From contig NZ_BMMH01000001.1 of NCBI RefSeq assembly GCF_014645735.1, positions 884,305 to 948,304 of the forward strand: 64,000 nucleotides of DNA. Direction: 5' to 3'. The stretch's first letter is position 1. The number at the start of each line of letters is the position of its first letter. Under the pieces are notes generated by a model. That model saw only the letters and a program-made list of their open reading frames with translations, was not told the DNA's origin and searched no databases. Below are positions 29,415 to 39,041 of this stretch, piece by piece. The translations under genes were made by a program, and so were the position numbers. This DNA comes from Nocardia jinanensis (GTDB taxonomy: Bacteria > Actinomycetota > Actinomycetes > Mycobacteriales > Mycobacteriaceae).

Positions 29415-29538
29415 CCTAGGTGAATGGATCGCGCCGCAATGTTTCAGGCATGTTGCGCAGGCTGTGCGGAGGTTTCCGGACCGCTGTGCGACACGCCGGA
29501 GCTGCGCGGATCCAGCCGAGGAGCGCACCCGCGAGGGT

Positions 29539-31125
29539 CTAGCCCAGGAGTGCGTCCACGAAGGCCGACGGTTCGAACGGGGCCAGATCGTCGGCGCCTT
29601 CCCCCAGACCCACCAGTTTGACCGGCACCCCGAGTTCGTGCTGGATCTGGAAGACGATTCCGCCCTTGGCGGTACCGTCGAGCTTCGTCAGCACCACACC
29701 GCTGATATCGACGACCTCGGCGAAGATACGGGCCTGCGCGAGACCGTTCTGGCCCACGGTGGCATCGAGGACCAGCAGCACCTCGTCCACCGAGGCCTTC
29801 TTCTCGACCACTCGTTTGACCTTGCCCAGTTCGTCCATGAGCCCGGTCTTGGTGTGTAATCGGCCCGCGGTATCGATCAGTACGACGTCGACTCCCGCGT
29901 CGATTCCGCTGGATACGGCGTCGAACGCGACAGCGGCCGGGTCGGCGCCCTCGCGACCGCGGACGGTTTCCGCGCCGACCCGCTCGCCCCAGGTCTGCAA
30001 CTGGTCGGCCGCGGCGGCCCGGAAAGTATCCGCGGCGCCGAGCAGCACCCGGCGGCCGTCGGCCACCAGTACCCGGGCGAGCTTGCCTGTGGTGGTCGTC
30101 TTGCCGGTGCCGTTCACGCCGACCACCAGCAGGATCGACGGATGGTCGGCATGCGGCAGCGCACGCACCGAACGGTCCAGCTCCGGCCGCAGCGATTCGA
30201 TCAGCACCTCACGCAGTACCGCCCGCGCGTCGTCGGTGGTGCGCACACTGCGTGCGGCCATCTCCGCGCGCAGCCGTTCCACGATGACGGTGGTGACCGC
30301 GGTACCGATATCGGCCAGGACCAGCGTGTCCTCGACCTCTTCCCAGGAAGCCTCGTCCAGGTCGCCGCCGCCGAGCAGCCCCAGCAGACTCTTCCCGACC
30401 GCGTTCTGGGACCGGGACAGCCGGCCACGCAGCCGGGTCAGCCGACCGGAGGTCGGTTCGATCTCCTCCACCTCGGGAACCAGATGGGCCCCGGCGGCGG
30501 TATCGGGGGCGACCACCGCGGCCTCGGTACCGGCCTCGGCGGGCGCGCCCGCCTGCTCGGGCTGCACAGTTTCAGGGGCGGCGGGAGCGGCGTCCGCATC
30601 GACCTCGGCCGACTCCGCGGCCGTCCCGGTCGCCGGGGCCTCGTTCGTGGGCGTCGTCCCGGCCGGCGGCGTCTGCGCCGTTTCCGGCGAGACGGTGCCG
30701 GTGTCGGCGGTGGTGGCGGACTCTGTTCCGGCCGCGGCCGGATCGGAATCGACGGTATCGATATCCGGCAGCGGTACGTCTGTGATCCCGCGACGCGGCG
30801 CGTCTCGTGGGATGGCCGCGTCGTCGCCGATATGCGGCTGCCCCTCCACATCGGTCCGCTCAGTGGGACTCGGAGCCGACGGCTCCGTGGGAGTCGGTCC
30901 CGGCGGTGCGGGGGCGGCGGTGGCGCCCTGCCCGCCCTGGCTGAAGGAGAATCCACCCGCCGCCTGATACCCACCCGAGCGGTCGGTCAGCTCGTCTTTC
31001 TCCGCCGACGCCGTCAGCGATACCCGGCCGCGCTTGTACCGGACGAAACCGGCCACGAGCGCGACCAGCAGTACGGCGGCGATCACTGCGATCAGAATCC
31101 AGGCTTGCGCACTCACGCCGCCCAT
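29539..31125 (-). CDS. ftsY: Signal recognition particle receptor FtsY
   Basis: FtsY is the membrane-associated SRP receptor GTPase. The 528-residue product begins with a membrane segment (AWILIAVIAAVLLVALVAGF) and a basic stretch, then has a long acidic Ala/Pro/Thr/Glu-rich A-region to about residue 225. The NG domain follows with LVVGVNGTGKTTTTGKLARV, AADTFRAAAADQL, DTAGRLHTKTGLM and TKLDGTAKGGIVF. The N-terminal helix anchors it in the membrane, as in other actinobacterial FtsY. It is read just before amtB on the same strand but separated by about 225 bp. Confidence 0.96.
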   Translation of the reverse strand: MGGVSAQAWILIAVIAAVLLVALVAGFVRYKRGRVSLTASAEKDELTDRSGGYQAAGGFSFSQGGQGATAAPAPPGPTPTEPSAPSPTERTDVEGQPHIGDDAAIPRDAPRRGITDVPLPDIDTVDSDPAAAGTESATTADTGTVSPETAQTPPAGTTPTNEAPATGTAAESAEVDADAAPAAPETVQPEQAGAPAEAGTEAAVVAPDTAAGAHLVPEVEEIEPTSGRLTRLRGRLSRSQNAVGKSLLGLLGGGDLDEASWEEVEDTLVLADIGTAVTTVIVERLRAEMAARSVRTTDDARAVLREVLIESLRPELDRSVRALPHADHPSILLVVGVNGTGKTTTTGKLARVLVADGRRVLLGAADTFRAAAADQLQTWGERVGAETVRGREGADPAAVAFDAVSSGIDAGVDVVLIDTAGRLHTKTGLMDELGKVKRVVEKKASVDEVLLVLDATVGQNGLAQARIFAEVVDISGVVLTKLDGTAKGGIVFQIQHELGVPVKLVGLGEGADDLAPFEPSAFVDALLG

Positions 31126-31292
31126 CCTTGCAGAGCGCCCTCGAGCGGCAGGTCACCCGGCCCGGCCCGCGCGGCGACCGGCTCCGACAATCGCCGGCCA
31201 TCCGGCACATCCCCAGCTCAGCCCCGCGAACACGGCCGGTGAGATTTCTTGTCCTGCGGAACTTCTCGCTACAGGCCAATAGGATCGGCGAT

Positions 31293-31682
31293 GTGACCGA
31301 TCGAAACGTGCTTGGGGGTCCGCTACAAGAGTGCGGCACCGATCCTCTGACCGGCTTCTACCGGGACGGCTGCTGCAGCACCGGCCCGGAGGATCTGGGC
31401 AGCCACACCGTGTGCACGGTCGTCACAGCCGAGTTCCTCGAACATCAGGCGTCGATCGGTAATGATCTGAGCACGCCTCGTCCGGAGAACAATTTCCCCG
31501 GACTCCAACCGGGGGACAGATGGTGTGTCGTGGCGGTGCGCTGGCTACACGCGCACGAGGACGGTGTCGCCGCACCGGTGGTGCTGGCGGCGACCCATGA
31601 GAATGCCCTGGAAGTGATAGCGATGGAGATCCTGCGCAAATACGCGGTCGATGTACCCGACGACGTCAGCGACCTTCTCTGA
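31293..31682 (+). CDS. DUF2237 family protein
   Basis: This 129-residue protein belongs to DUF2237, widespread and of unknown function. It begins VTDRNVLGGPLQECGTDPLT and has the family blocks GFYRDGCCSTGPEDLGSHTV, FLEHQASIGNDLSTPRPENN and PGLQPGDRWCVVAVRWLHAH. The conserved Cys residues (ECG, GCC, WCVV) suggest a metal or redox site. The GTG at 31293 matches the family N-terminus; the longer upstream frame is not believed. It is divergent from ftsY. Confidence 0.9.
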   Translation: MTDRNVLGGPLQECGTDPLTGFYRDGCCSTGPEDLGSHTVCTVVTAEFLEHQASIGNDLSTPRPENNFPGLQPGDRWCVVAVRWLHAHEDGVAAPVVLAATHENALEVIAMEILRKYAVDVPDDVSDLL

Positions 31683-31683
31683 A

Positions 31684-31737
31684 CCGCACCGGCCGGCCGA
31701 CGTTCCGGAATCGGCCGTGCCCCGGCGGCCGGTGCGG
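31684..31737 (+). terminator. Nested hairpin downstream of the DUF2237 gene
   Basis: CCGCACCGGCCG (31684-31695) pairs with CGGCCGGTGCGG (31726-31737), and inside it GGCCGA (31695-31700) pairs with TCGGCC (31711-31716). It begins just after the DUF2237 stop codon and probably terminates that gene. Confidence 0.55.
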
Positions 31738-32048
31738 CCATCGTGCCGCACCGCACCCCTCGCTCCCGTGACGGCTGCGTGAAGGGCCTGCATCGACCAG
31801 GGCAACAACCTCTTGGACATGTCCTCCGGCCTCAGTTACTTCAATTGCCGGAAGGTCATGAACGCGCCCGAACCTTGGTTCCTCTGGGTGAAGTGAGACC
31901 GGGAGCCGGGCGGAAGGTTTCGGCGGCGATACTGCCCACCGGTGGAGGCGTCCCGCCCCTGGGCCGTCGTCCGGCCCCGCGCGGAGTGAACCGCCACCGA
32001 CGTGCGATAACGGGTTCACGAAAGCAAGAAGGCCGTCCGGCACCTGCA
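31738..32048. other. Intergenic region between DUF2237 and smc
   Basis: About 310 bp downstream of two convergent genes. No RNA gene was recognised. The notable content is a short coding-like stretch on the plus strand at 31783-31896, listed separately. ORFs on the minus strand here are Arg/Gly/Pro-rich and unconvincing. Confidence 0.35.
31783..31896 (+). pseudogene. Orphan 37-codon coding-like stretch (gene remnant or tiny ORF)
   Basis: From just after a stop at 31780-31782 to TGA at 31894 the frame reads ...CIDQGNNLLDMSSGLSYFNC followed by RKVMNAPEPWFLWVK. The amino-acid mix (Asn, Tyr, Phe, Trp, Met) is unlike a random high-GC frame, while third positions remain mostly G/C, as in real genes. 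The only ATG start, at 31819, would give 25 residues. It is either a very small protein or the surviving 3' end of a decayed gene. No family is recognised. Confidence 0.35.
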
Positions 32049-35000
32049 TCACGTCGGGGTGTCGGTGACCTGATCCGCCCCGCGCAACCGCTGCGAGATG
32101 ACCTGGGTGATCCCGTCGCCGCGCATACTCACGCCGTAGAGCGCGTCGGCGATCTCCATGGTCGGTTTCTGGTGGGTGATGACGATCAGCTGGCTCTTCT
32201 CCCGCAACTGCTCGAACAGTCCGATGAGCCGGCGCAGGTTGGTGTCGTCGAGTGCCGCCTCCACCTCGTCCATGACGTAGAAGGGCGAGGGCCGGGCCCG
32301 GAAGATGGCGACCAGCAAGGCCACGGCGGTCAGTGATTTCTCCCCACCGGAGAGCAGCGACAGCCGTTTGACCTTCTTACCGGGCGGCCGAGCCTCCACT
32401 TCGATACCGGTGGTGAGCATATCGGTGGGATCGGTGAGCAGCAGCCGGCCCTCGCCGCCGGGGAACAGGGCCGCGAAGACCTGGACGAACTCCCGTTCCA
32501 CATCGGCGTAGGCCTCGGTGAAGACCTGCAGGATCCGCGCGTCCACCTCGGCCACCACTTCCAGCAGGTCCTGGCGGGCCTTCTTGACGTCCTCGAGCTG
32601 GGTGGCCAGGAAGTTGTAGCGCTCCTCGAGCGCCGCGAACTCTTCCAGCGCCAGCGGGTTGACCTTGCCGAGGGTGGCCAGATCCTTCTCGGCACGTTTG
32701 GCACGCCGCTCCTGCGACGCGCGATCGAAGGGCATCGGCGCGGGCGCTGTCACCTGTTCGCCGCGCTCCTTGGCCTGCTCGTACTCCCGTAACTCCAGCT
32801 CGCTGGGCGGTAGTGCGACCCCGGGGCCGTATTCGGCGATCAGATCGTCGAGTGCGATACCGAACTGTTCGGCGATGGTCGTTTCCAGCTGTTCGATCCG
32901 CAGCGCCGCCTGTGCTTTGGCGACTTCGTCACGGTGCACCGCGTCGGTGAGCTGCCCGAGCTGCGCACCCAGGGCCCGCACCCGCTCTTTGATCCGGTCC
33001 ACCTGGCCGGCGCATTCGGTGCGCCGCCGGACCAGTTCGTCGCGGCGGCCGGCGGCGGCCGCCACCACCTTCCCGAGTTCGGCCGCCAGGTCCGCACCGG
33101 ATTCGGCGACCGCGGCGGCGACCCGGGCCGCCTGCCGGCGAGCGGCCTGCGCGCGTTCGGCCCGGGCCCGTGCCTCACGTTCGGCCCGGGCGGCGCGGCG
33201 CAGCGAATCCGCTTTACCGCGAACCGATTCGGCCCGTTCCTCGGCCGTGCGCACCGTCAGCCGCGCCTCGACCTCCATGGACCGGGCCTCGGCGAGCGCG
33301 GCGGCGGCTTCCTCCCGGGCCAGCGCGGCGGCCTCGGTGCCGGCCGCTCCCGCGGTATCACTGTCGGTCTCGGCCTGTTCCCGCTCGGCGTGCCGCAGCC
33401 GGTCCTCGAGTTCGGCCAGCCCGGTGACCGCTTTCTCGTGCGCCGTCTCGGCTTCGGCGCGCTGGCCGGTCAGCCGTTCCGATTCGGCATCGGCCGAACG
33501 GACCGCCGAGCCCAGCCGGCCGAGCCGCTCGTAGACCCCGTTGAGGGCCTGATCGGATTCGTGCAGGGCGAGCAATGTGTGGTCGACGGCTTCTTTGCGG
33601 TCGGTCTGCTCCTCGAGCGCCCCGGCCAGGCTCGCTTCCAATTCCTCGGCCCGGCGGCGGGCGGCGACCAGATCGGCCTCGGCGGCATCGATACGCGCCT
33701 GGATCTCCAACCGGCTCGGTGACCGGTCCGAACCGCCGATCAGCCAGCCGGTCCCGGCCAGATCGCCCTCGCGGGTGACCACCCGCAGTTCCGGACGTTC
33801 ACCCAGCAGCGCGGCCGCGGCGTCCAGATCGTCGACCACCGCGACCCGGTGGGTCAGCGCCACCACGGCAGCCCGGACCGGCCCGGGGCAATCCACGACA
33901 TCGAGCAACCACCGAGCGGATCCGGGCAGGGCCCGATCCGTATCCGCCTGCGATTCCCCGGATCCCTCGTACACGAGCGCGGCCCGCCCGCCGTCCGCCT
34001 TCCCGAGCGCCCGCAGGGCACTGAGCGCCGTCTCACCGGTATCGGCCACCACGGCTTCGGCCACCGGGCCGAGCACCGCCGCGACTGCGGACTCGAATCC
34101 GTTGTGCACACGCAGTTGTTCCGACAGCGGACCCAGCAGTCCGGCCGGATGGTTCTCGGTGAGCCAGGCCGCGCCGTCACGACTGGCCAGATTCATGCCG
34201 AGCGCTTCGATCCGCGCGGTCAGCGAGGCGACCAGACGACCGGCCTCCCGGTCCTCGGCGCGCAGTTCGGTGACCCGGCGGTCGGCCAGATCGAGAGCTT
34301 CCACGGCGTGTTCGTGCTGGGCGTCCAGCCCGGCTTCCCCGGCGTCCAGCTCGGCCAGTTCGTCCTGGACGGTGTCGAATTCGGTGCGTGCCGCGGTACC
34401 CCGGGCCCGGGCCTCCGCGATCGCGGAGGACAACCGCACGATCTCGGCATCGATCGATTGGGCGCGCGTGCGCAGATTCTCGACCTGCCCGGACAGCCGG
34501 ACCAGCCCTTCGCGCCGGTCGGCGATGGCCCGCACCGCGGCCAGATGCGCCTGTTCGGCGGCTTTGGCCGCGTGCTCGCGTTCGGCGAGGCTGTCGCGCG
34601 CGGCCTCCAGCGTTTCGGTGGCCATCTCGACGGCCTCGCGCAGTTCGGCTTCCTCGGCCTCCACCCGATCGGCTTCGGCCTCGAGCTGATCGGGGTCGCG
34701 GCCGGTGTTCGCGGGTGCGGAGGTATCCAGGTGGCGGGCGCGATCCCCGGCGATCCGGATGGTGGCGTTGACCCGTTCGGATAACGCGGACAGCTGGAAC
34801 CACAGCTGTCCCGCGGCCTCGGCACCCGGTGTGAGCTGCGAGAGCTGGTACTCCTGCTGAGCGAGCGCCGCATTGGCGGCGTCGAGTTCGCTCTGCACGG
34901 TGATCTGCTGTTCCCGCGCGTAGGCCTCTTTGCTCTGCTGACTCTCCAGCTCGGTGCGCCGGGTGACCAGATCGTCGGCGGCCAGCCGCAACCGGGCATC

Positions 35001-35669
35001 GCGCAGATCCGCCTGCACCGTCTGCGCCCGGCGCGCCACCTCCGCCTGCCGACCCAGCGGTTTGAGCTGGCGGCGGAGTTCGGTGGTGAGGTCGGTGAGC
35101 CGGGCCAGGTTGGCCTGCATCGCATCCAGTTTGCGAACGGCCTTTTCCTTGCGTTTGCGGTGCTTGAGCACCCCGGCGGCTTCCTCGATGAAGGAGCGCC
35201 GGTCCTCGGGGCGCGATTCGAGGATGGCCGAGAGCTGGCCCTGCCCGACGATGACGTGCATCTCCCGGCCGATACCGGAGTCGCTGAGCAGTTCCTGCAC
35301 ATCCATCAGCCGGCAGGTGCTGCCGTTGATCTCGTATTCCCCGGCGCCGTCGCGGAACATCCGGCGGGTGATGGAGACCTCGGCGTAGTCGATGGGCAGC
35401 GCGCCGTCGGAGTTGTCGATGGTCAGCGTGACCTCGGCACGGCCCAGCGGCGCTCGGCCGGTGGTGCCGGCGAAGATGACGTCCTGCATCTTGCCGCCGC
35501 GCAGAGCTTTGGCGCCCTGTTCGCCCATCACCCAGGTGAGCGCGTCGACGACATTGGATTTTCCGGATCCGTTCGGACCCACCACGCAGGTGATCCCGGG
35601 TTCGAACCGCAGGGTCGTCGCGGAGGCGAAGGATTTGAACCCCTTCAACGTCAAGCTCTTCAGGTGCAA
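32049..35669 (-). CDS. smc: Chromosome segregation protein SMC
   Basis: SMC dimers, with ScpAB, extrude DNA loops and align chromosome arms. The 1206-residue product has the N-terminal Walker [21 protein letters not shown] (about 30-49), long coiled coils on both sides of a hinge at about 505-660 ([35 protein letters not shown] follows), the ABC signature [14 protein letters not shown] and the Walker B/D-loop [16 protein letters not shown]. The start is TTG at 35669, which gives the family N-terminus ([14 protein letters not shown]) with AAAGGG 9 nt upstream. Confidence 0.97.
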   Translation of the reverse strand: MHLKSLTLKGFKSFASATTLRFEPGITCVVGPNGSGKSNVVDALTWVMGEQGAKALRGGKMQDVIFAGTTGRAPLGRAEVTLTIDNSDGALPIDYAEVSITRRMFRDGAGEYEINGSTCRLMDVQELLSDSGIGREMHVIVGQGQLSAILESRPEDRRSFIEEAAGVLKHRKRKEKAVRKLDAMQANLARLTDLTTELRRQLKPLGRQAEVARRAQTVQADLRDARLRLAADDLVTRRTELESQQSKEAYAREQQITVQSELDAANAALAQQEYQLSQLTPGAEAAGQLWFQLSALSERVNATIRIAGDRARHLDTSAPANTGRDPDQLEAEADRVEAEEAELREAVEMATETLEAARDSLAEREHAAKAAEQAHLAAVRAIADRREGLVRLSGQVENLRTRAQSIDAEIVRLSSAIAEARARGTAARTEFDTVQDELAELDAGEAGLDAQHEHAVEALDLADRRVTELRAEDREAGRLVASLTARIEALGMNLASRDGAAWLTENHPAGLLGPLSEQLRVHNGFESAVAAVLGPVAEAVVADTGETALSALRALGKADGGRAALVYEGSGESQADTDRALPGSARWLLDVVDCPGPVRAAVVALTHRVAVVDDLDAAAALLGERPELRVVTREGDLAGTGWLIGGSDRSPSRLEIQARIDAAEADLVAARRRAEELEASLAGALEEQTDRKEAVDHTLLALHESDQALNGVYERLGRLGSAVRSADAESERLTGQRAEAETAHEKAVTGLAELEDRLRHAEREQAETDSDTAGAAGTEAAALAREEAAAALAEARSMEVEARLTVRTAEERAESVRGKADSLRRAARAEREARARAERAQAARRQAARVAAAVAESGADLAAELGKVVAAAAGRRDELVRRRTECAGQVDRIKERVRALGAQLGQLTDAVHRDEVAKAQAALRIEQLETTIAEQFGIALDDLIAEYGPGVALPPSELELREYEQAKERGEQVTAPAPMPFDRASQERRAKRAEKDLATLGKVNPLALEEFAALEERYNFLATQLEDVKKARQDLLEVVAEVDARILQVFTEAYADVEREFVQVFAALFPGGEGRLLLTDPTDMLTTGIEVEARPPGKKVKRLSLLSGGEKSLTAVALLVAIFRARPSPFYVMDEVEAALDDTNLRRLIGLFEQLREKSQLIVITHQKPTMEIADALYGVSMRGDGITQVISQRLRGADQVTDTPT

Positions 35670-35849
35670 CGCCGACGACCCTTTCCGCCTCCGTGACTAG
35701 TCCGCCTCACCCAGGCCGATCAGCCATGGTATAGGCCCGTGGCGCCGAGTCCCATCCGGCGCACCGGTCGTGGCCGATCGATTGCCGGGTACGCCGACCA
35801 CCGCGGCCGGGCGTGCTCGCCGGCCGGACGTCACCGAGGCTACCGGGCG

Positions 35850-36269
35850 TTATATCTTCCGGCGATGGCGGTGGCCGCCTTCGATACCGGTTGCCGCCCG
35901 CACTGCCAGCACCGCGCCCCACGGGCCGATGACCCATACGGGCCAGAAATAGGTGAACTCGCCGACCCCCAGCGATATCGCCGCCCAGATCACCAGTACG
36001 AGCACGCTGACGGTGAGCCACGCGCTCGCCTCGATCCGCTGCCAGATCGGGAAGCGTGAGCGCGGTTTCGCCGACCGGGCCGGCGCCGGGGCGGGTAGAT
36101 CCGCGAGTACCCCGGTGAGTTCCTCGCGGGTCGTGGTGCGATACACCTGCGCAACTCGCTGGTCGTATTCGGTCAGATCGATCCGGCCGTCGCCGAGATG
36201 CCGGCTCAGGTCGGCCACGATCCGGTCGCGTTCGGCGTCCGAGGCCCGGGTGCCCGTCGTGATCTCCAT
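35850..36269 (-). CDS. DUF1707 and 2TM domain membrane protein
   Basis: This 139-residue protein has an N-terminal DUF1707 domain (RASDAERDRIVADLSRHLGD, GRIDLTEYDQRVAQVYRTTT, TREELTGVLADLP) followed by two membrane segments (AWLTVSVLVLVIWAAISLGV; YFWPVWVIGPWGAVLAVRAA). DUF1707 proteins are abundant in actinobacteria and their function is not established. The ATG at 36269 is chosen because GGGGAG lies 5 nt upstream. A perfect inverted repeat just upstream may regulate it. Confidence 0.85.
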   Translation of the reverse strand: MEITTGTRASDAERDRIVADLSRHLGDGRIDLTEYDQRVAQVYRTTTREELTGVLADLPAPAPARSAKPRSRFPIWQRIEASAWLTVSVLVLVIWAAISLGVGEFTYFWPVWVIGPWGAVLAVRAATGIEGGHRHRRKI

Positions 36270-36300
36270 TACCGCTCCCCTTACAGATCGGACCACACTC

Positions 36301-36338
36301 CACAATGGAATACACCCCAGAGTGAACCTTCCATTGTG
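36301..36338. promoter_or_regulatory. Perfect inverted repeat upstream of the DUF1707 gene
   Basis: CACAATGGAA (36301-36310) and TTCCATTGTG (36329-36338) form a perfect 10-bp inverted repeat with an 18-bp spacer, 32-69 bp upstream of the start codon. The arms are AT-rich compared with the surroundings. The position suits an operator for a dimeric repressor. The binding protein is unknown. Confidence 0.5.
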
Positions 36339-36383
36339 TAATGTCAAGAGTTCGTGGCGACCCTCCGGGCGATCAGGACCGCG

Positions 36384-36680
36384 CTACCGTTCGGCGAAAC
36401 CCCGTAACCCACCCCGCGCGGCCTCCCAGGACTCCACCACCAGATCCACTCGGCCGGGCGTATCCCCCGAACGCAACAGCGCCAGCAACCGCTCGGCCGC
36501 TGCCCGAGATCCCTCCGCCACCACGTGCACGCGGCCGTCGGCCGCGTTCGTGGCATGCCCGGTGAGCCCGAGTTCCAACGCCCGCGCCCGCGTCCACCAG
36601 CGGAAGCCCACACCCTGCACATATCCGTGCACCCAGGCACTCAGCCGCACCGGCCCGGCGCTGTCCGCGTCCGCCGCCAC
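36384..36680 (-). CDS. acyP: Acylphosphatase
   Basis: Acylphosphatase hydrolyses carboxyl-phosphate bonds such as acetyl phosphate. The 98-residue product contains the signature [20 protein letters not shown] with the catalytic Arg in GFRWW, and the catalytic Asn in [11 protein letters not shown]. The C-terminal [20 protein letters not shown] completes the alpha-beta fold. The GTG at 36680 is chosen because it lies 2 bp after the osmC stop and gives the usual length. The longer frame would overlap osmC. In M. tuberculosis acyP also lies between smc and osmC-like Rv2923c. Confidence 0.9.
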   Translation of the reverse strand: MAADADSAGPVRLSAWVHGYVQGVGFRWWTRARALELGLTGHATNAADGRVHVVAEGSRAAAERLLALLRSGDTPGRVDLVVESWEAARGGLRGFAER

Positions 36681-36682
36681 GG

Positions 36683-37165
36683 TCAGTCGACCGTATCGAT
36701 ATCGAACGACAGGGTCACCTTGCTGCCGGCCTTCAGCGTCCGGCCGACCGTGCACACCTTGTCGATGGCCCGCTGTACCGTCACCAGCAGGCGATCCCGG
36801 GCTACCGGATCGAGCTCGCTCAAGTCCAGCTCGAAGACCTCGTCCAGCTGCGGGTACACCTCGTTCTCCCGGTCCGCGGCACCGGAGACCCGGATAGTGG
36901 CGTCGTAATCGTCGCCGAGCCGCCGCGACAGCGGGAAATCCGAACTCATCCCCGAGCAGGCCGCCAACGCGATCTTCAGGAGCTCACCGGGAGTGAACAC
37001 ACCGGGTACACCCTCGGAACCGATCAGCACCTCGGCGCCGCGCGAACTGTGACCGGTGTAGCGGCGCGTACCCGTACGCTCCACCCACAGGGTGGACGGC
37101 CCGGTCTCCGCCGGGGCCGTATCGCCCGCTGCCGTGGCGGGTGCGGCAGTGCTGTCATCAACCAT
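36683..37165 (-). CDS. OsmC/Ohr family protein
   Basis: OsmC-fold proteins reduce organic hydroperoxides using two reactive cysteines. The product (about 160 residues) has the two expected cysteines, in [20 protein letters not shown] and [15 protein letters not shown], and the beta-rich start [20 protein letters not shown]. The catalytic layout fits an OsmC-like peroxidase, with the reductant not known. The ATG at 37165 is chosen; one in-frame start 13 codons upstream exists. It is followed directly by acyP on the same strand. Confidence 0.88.
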   Translation of the reverse strand: MVDDSTAAPATAAGDTAPAETGPSTLWVERTGTRRYTGHSSRGAEVLIGSEGVPGVFTPGELLKIALAACSGMSSDFPLSRRLGDDYDATIRVSGAADRENEVYPQLDEVFELDLSELDPVARDRLLVTVQRAIDKVCTVGRTLKAGSKVTLSFDIDTVD

Positions 37166-37386
37166 GCTCGCGATCCTGCCATCCACCGTCGCGCGGCCGA
37201 GCACCCGTCCTGGGCCGGTCAGTGTCGGTACGGGCGCTGTCGACTACGTACCGGTACCGGACTCCTCGCGCGGGTCGAGGAGCACCGCCGAGGCCCGCAG
37301 CGGAACAAGGCCGAATCCGAATCCGGCGATCAACGCACACTCGGGCATCACACGGCCCGGTACCGCCCCCACCGGCGCGGGCGCAA

Positions 37387-38907
37387 TCAGGTGGAAGGGC
37401 GGCACAGCGCCGGGTCCGCCAGTTCGGCACACGGCAGGTTGCCGAACTGGCGGATCACATCCTGACCGGCCGAATCGACGAGGAACCGCAGGAAACCGGC
37501 GCCCAGTGAGCCCGGCGCGAAGTCGCCGTGAGCGAACGCGTACTCCACTCCCCAGAACGGATAACCGCCCGCGGCGACCTCGTCCCGGGCGGCGCGCCGG
37601 CCGTCGATCGTCACCCCGAGCACTCCCTGGGTATCGGCGGCGTCGGCGGATTCGCTGTACCCGATCGCACCGGGCGTAGCGGCGACCTCGGCGAGCATAT
37701 CGTCGGTATAGAGCGTCTGGCAGCGCCCAGGGGTATCGCCACGCCGCAGTTCGCGGCAGGTCACCCCGGGCTCCGGCGGTTGCGCGGATTCGAGCAGGCG
37801 CGATTCGAGGGTCCAGCGGGAGCCCGAACCGGCATAGCGGTTGACGACACGTACCGGCCGATCGGCGCCGCCCACCTCCCGCCAGTTCGACACCCGTCCC
37901 TGGAACAGGTCGCGGATCTGCCCGGCCGTCAGATCCCGCACCCCGGCGCTCGGATGGACGACCACCGAGAACAGCGATACCGCCAGCGGCCGCTGCACCA
38001 GGGCCGGATAGTCCGCACCCTTGGGCGCGTCGCCGATCGCGAGCAGCGCGCCGTGGCCACCGGCTTCGTGCTCGAGCCGGGCCATCCCGCGTTCGCTGCC
38101 CTCGAAGCCGAAGGCGAAACCCGATCCGGGACAGGTCTGCTCGTAGAGGCGGGCGGCCTCGCGGATCACGGGTTCGAAAGCGGTGGAACCCACGACGGTC
38201 AGCTCACCGGTCGCGCAACCCAGTGGCGCGGGCTCGGGCTCGGCGATATCGATGACGGTCATCGCCGCGATGACCAGGACGAGAAATCCGGTGAGCGCCA
38301 CCATCAGCAGTGAAACCCCGGTCCGGCCTTTGGTTCTGGTGATACCACCACCGGTCACCACGCCCTGCATGACCGGGTCGGGGTAGGAGCCGCTCCCCGA
38401 AGTCCGCTCCAGGGTGGCCAGGATCTTGTAGTGATCGTTGCGGTTCAGCGGAACCTTCGGCAGATCGATCACACCGGTGCCCTGATCGAGTTGCCGGTGC
38501 CCGAAGCCCGCATCCGCTTCGAAGCATACGGCCAGGCCCGGATTACTCAGCTCGGTGACCGCCATTCCGATCACCTTGCGGTTCGGGAATTGGAGGTGCA
38601 GACCGGCCTGGTTGTTCTGCGCGGTCACGTAATCGGCGGCGTCGATGGTGGTGGCGCCGTTGTTCTCGATCCGCACCAGCACCACGGACAGATCCTGCAG
38701 CTGACGCTCGGTTCCGTCGGAAGTCTGCCGGAGCTGCCGCAGCGCACCCGCGTGCCCGGACTCCGCCTCCCCGGTGACCGGTGTATCCATCTGGACCCGC
38801 CAGCCGAGCCGTTTCCGGCCGACGAACACGAATTCCCACAGGAACGCGGCCACCGGTATCGCGATACCCATCAGCGGGAGAACAAGATTGAGCATCAGCT
38901 CGCTCAC
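37387..38907 (-). CDS. Two-TM protein with a PstS-like substrate-binding domain
   Basis: The 506-residue protein begins with a membrane segment (LNLVLPLMGIAIPVAAFLWE), then a region of about 165 residues lacking membrane segments (LQDLSVVLVRIENNGATTID, LAVCFEADAGFGHRQLDQGT). A second membrane segment at about 197-223 (LMVALTGFLVLVIAAMTVID) leads to a C-terminal domain of the phosphate-type periplasmic-binding fold (LTVVGSTAFEPVIREAARLY, SVVVHPSAGVRDLTAGQIRD, VVNRYAGSGSRWTLESRLLE, GAIGYSESADAADTQGVLGV). It lacks a lipoprotein or cleavable signal. No ABC permease is adjacent, so sensing or scaffolding is more likely than import. Start is GTG. Confidence 0.8.
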   Translation of the reverse strand: MSELMLNLVLPLMGIAIPVAAFLWEFVFVGRKRLGWRVQMDTPVTGEAESGHAGALRQLRQTSDGTERQLQDLSVVLVRIENNGATTIDAADYVTAQNNQAGLHLQFPNRKVIGMAVTELSNPGLAVCFEADAGFGHRQLDQGTGVIDLPKVPLNRNDHYKILATLERTSGSGSYPDPVMQGVVTGGGITRTKGRTGVSLLMVALTGFLVLVIAAMTVIDIAEPEPAPLGCATGELTVVGSTAFEPVIREAARLYEQTCPGSGFAFGFEGSERGMARLEHEAGGHGALLAIGDAPKGADYPALVQRPLAVSLFSVVVHPSAGVRDLTAGQIRDLFQGRVSNWREVGGADRPVRVVNRYAGSGSRWTLESRLLESAQPPEPGVTCRELRRGDTPGRCQTLYTDDMLAEVAATPGAIGYSESADAADTQGVLGVTIDGRRAARDEVAAGGYPFWGVEYAFAHGDFAPGSLGAGFLRFLVDSAGQDVIRQFGNLPCAELADPALCRPST

Positions 38908-39041
38908 CAGTGGTTACCATCCCCCCGTATCGATCCAGTTCCCATCATCTTTGGGCACCCGCGGGCCGAACCGGCCGGGCCCGGGAACTGTTCGGCGAGC
39001 GTTCACCGCGCATCCACCCGCAGCGTACCGGGGTGATCACC

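Noticed and set aside
31666..32052. 128-codon minus-strand ORF downstream of smc
   Set aside because: It overlaps the DUF2237 gene end and its hairpin, has shadow-like composition, and conflicts with the better coding-like stretch on the plus strand.
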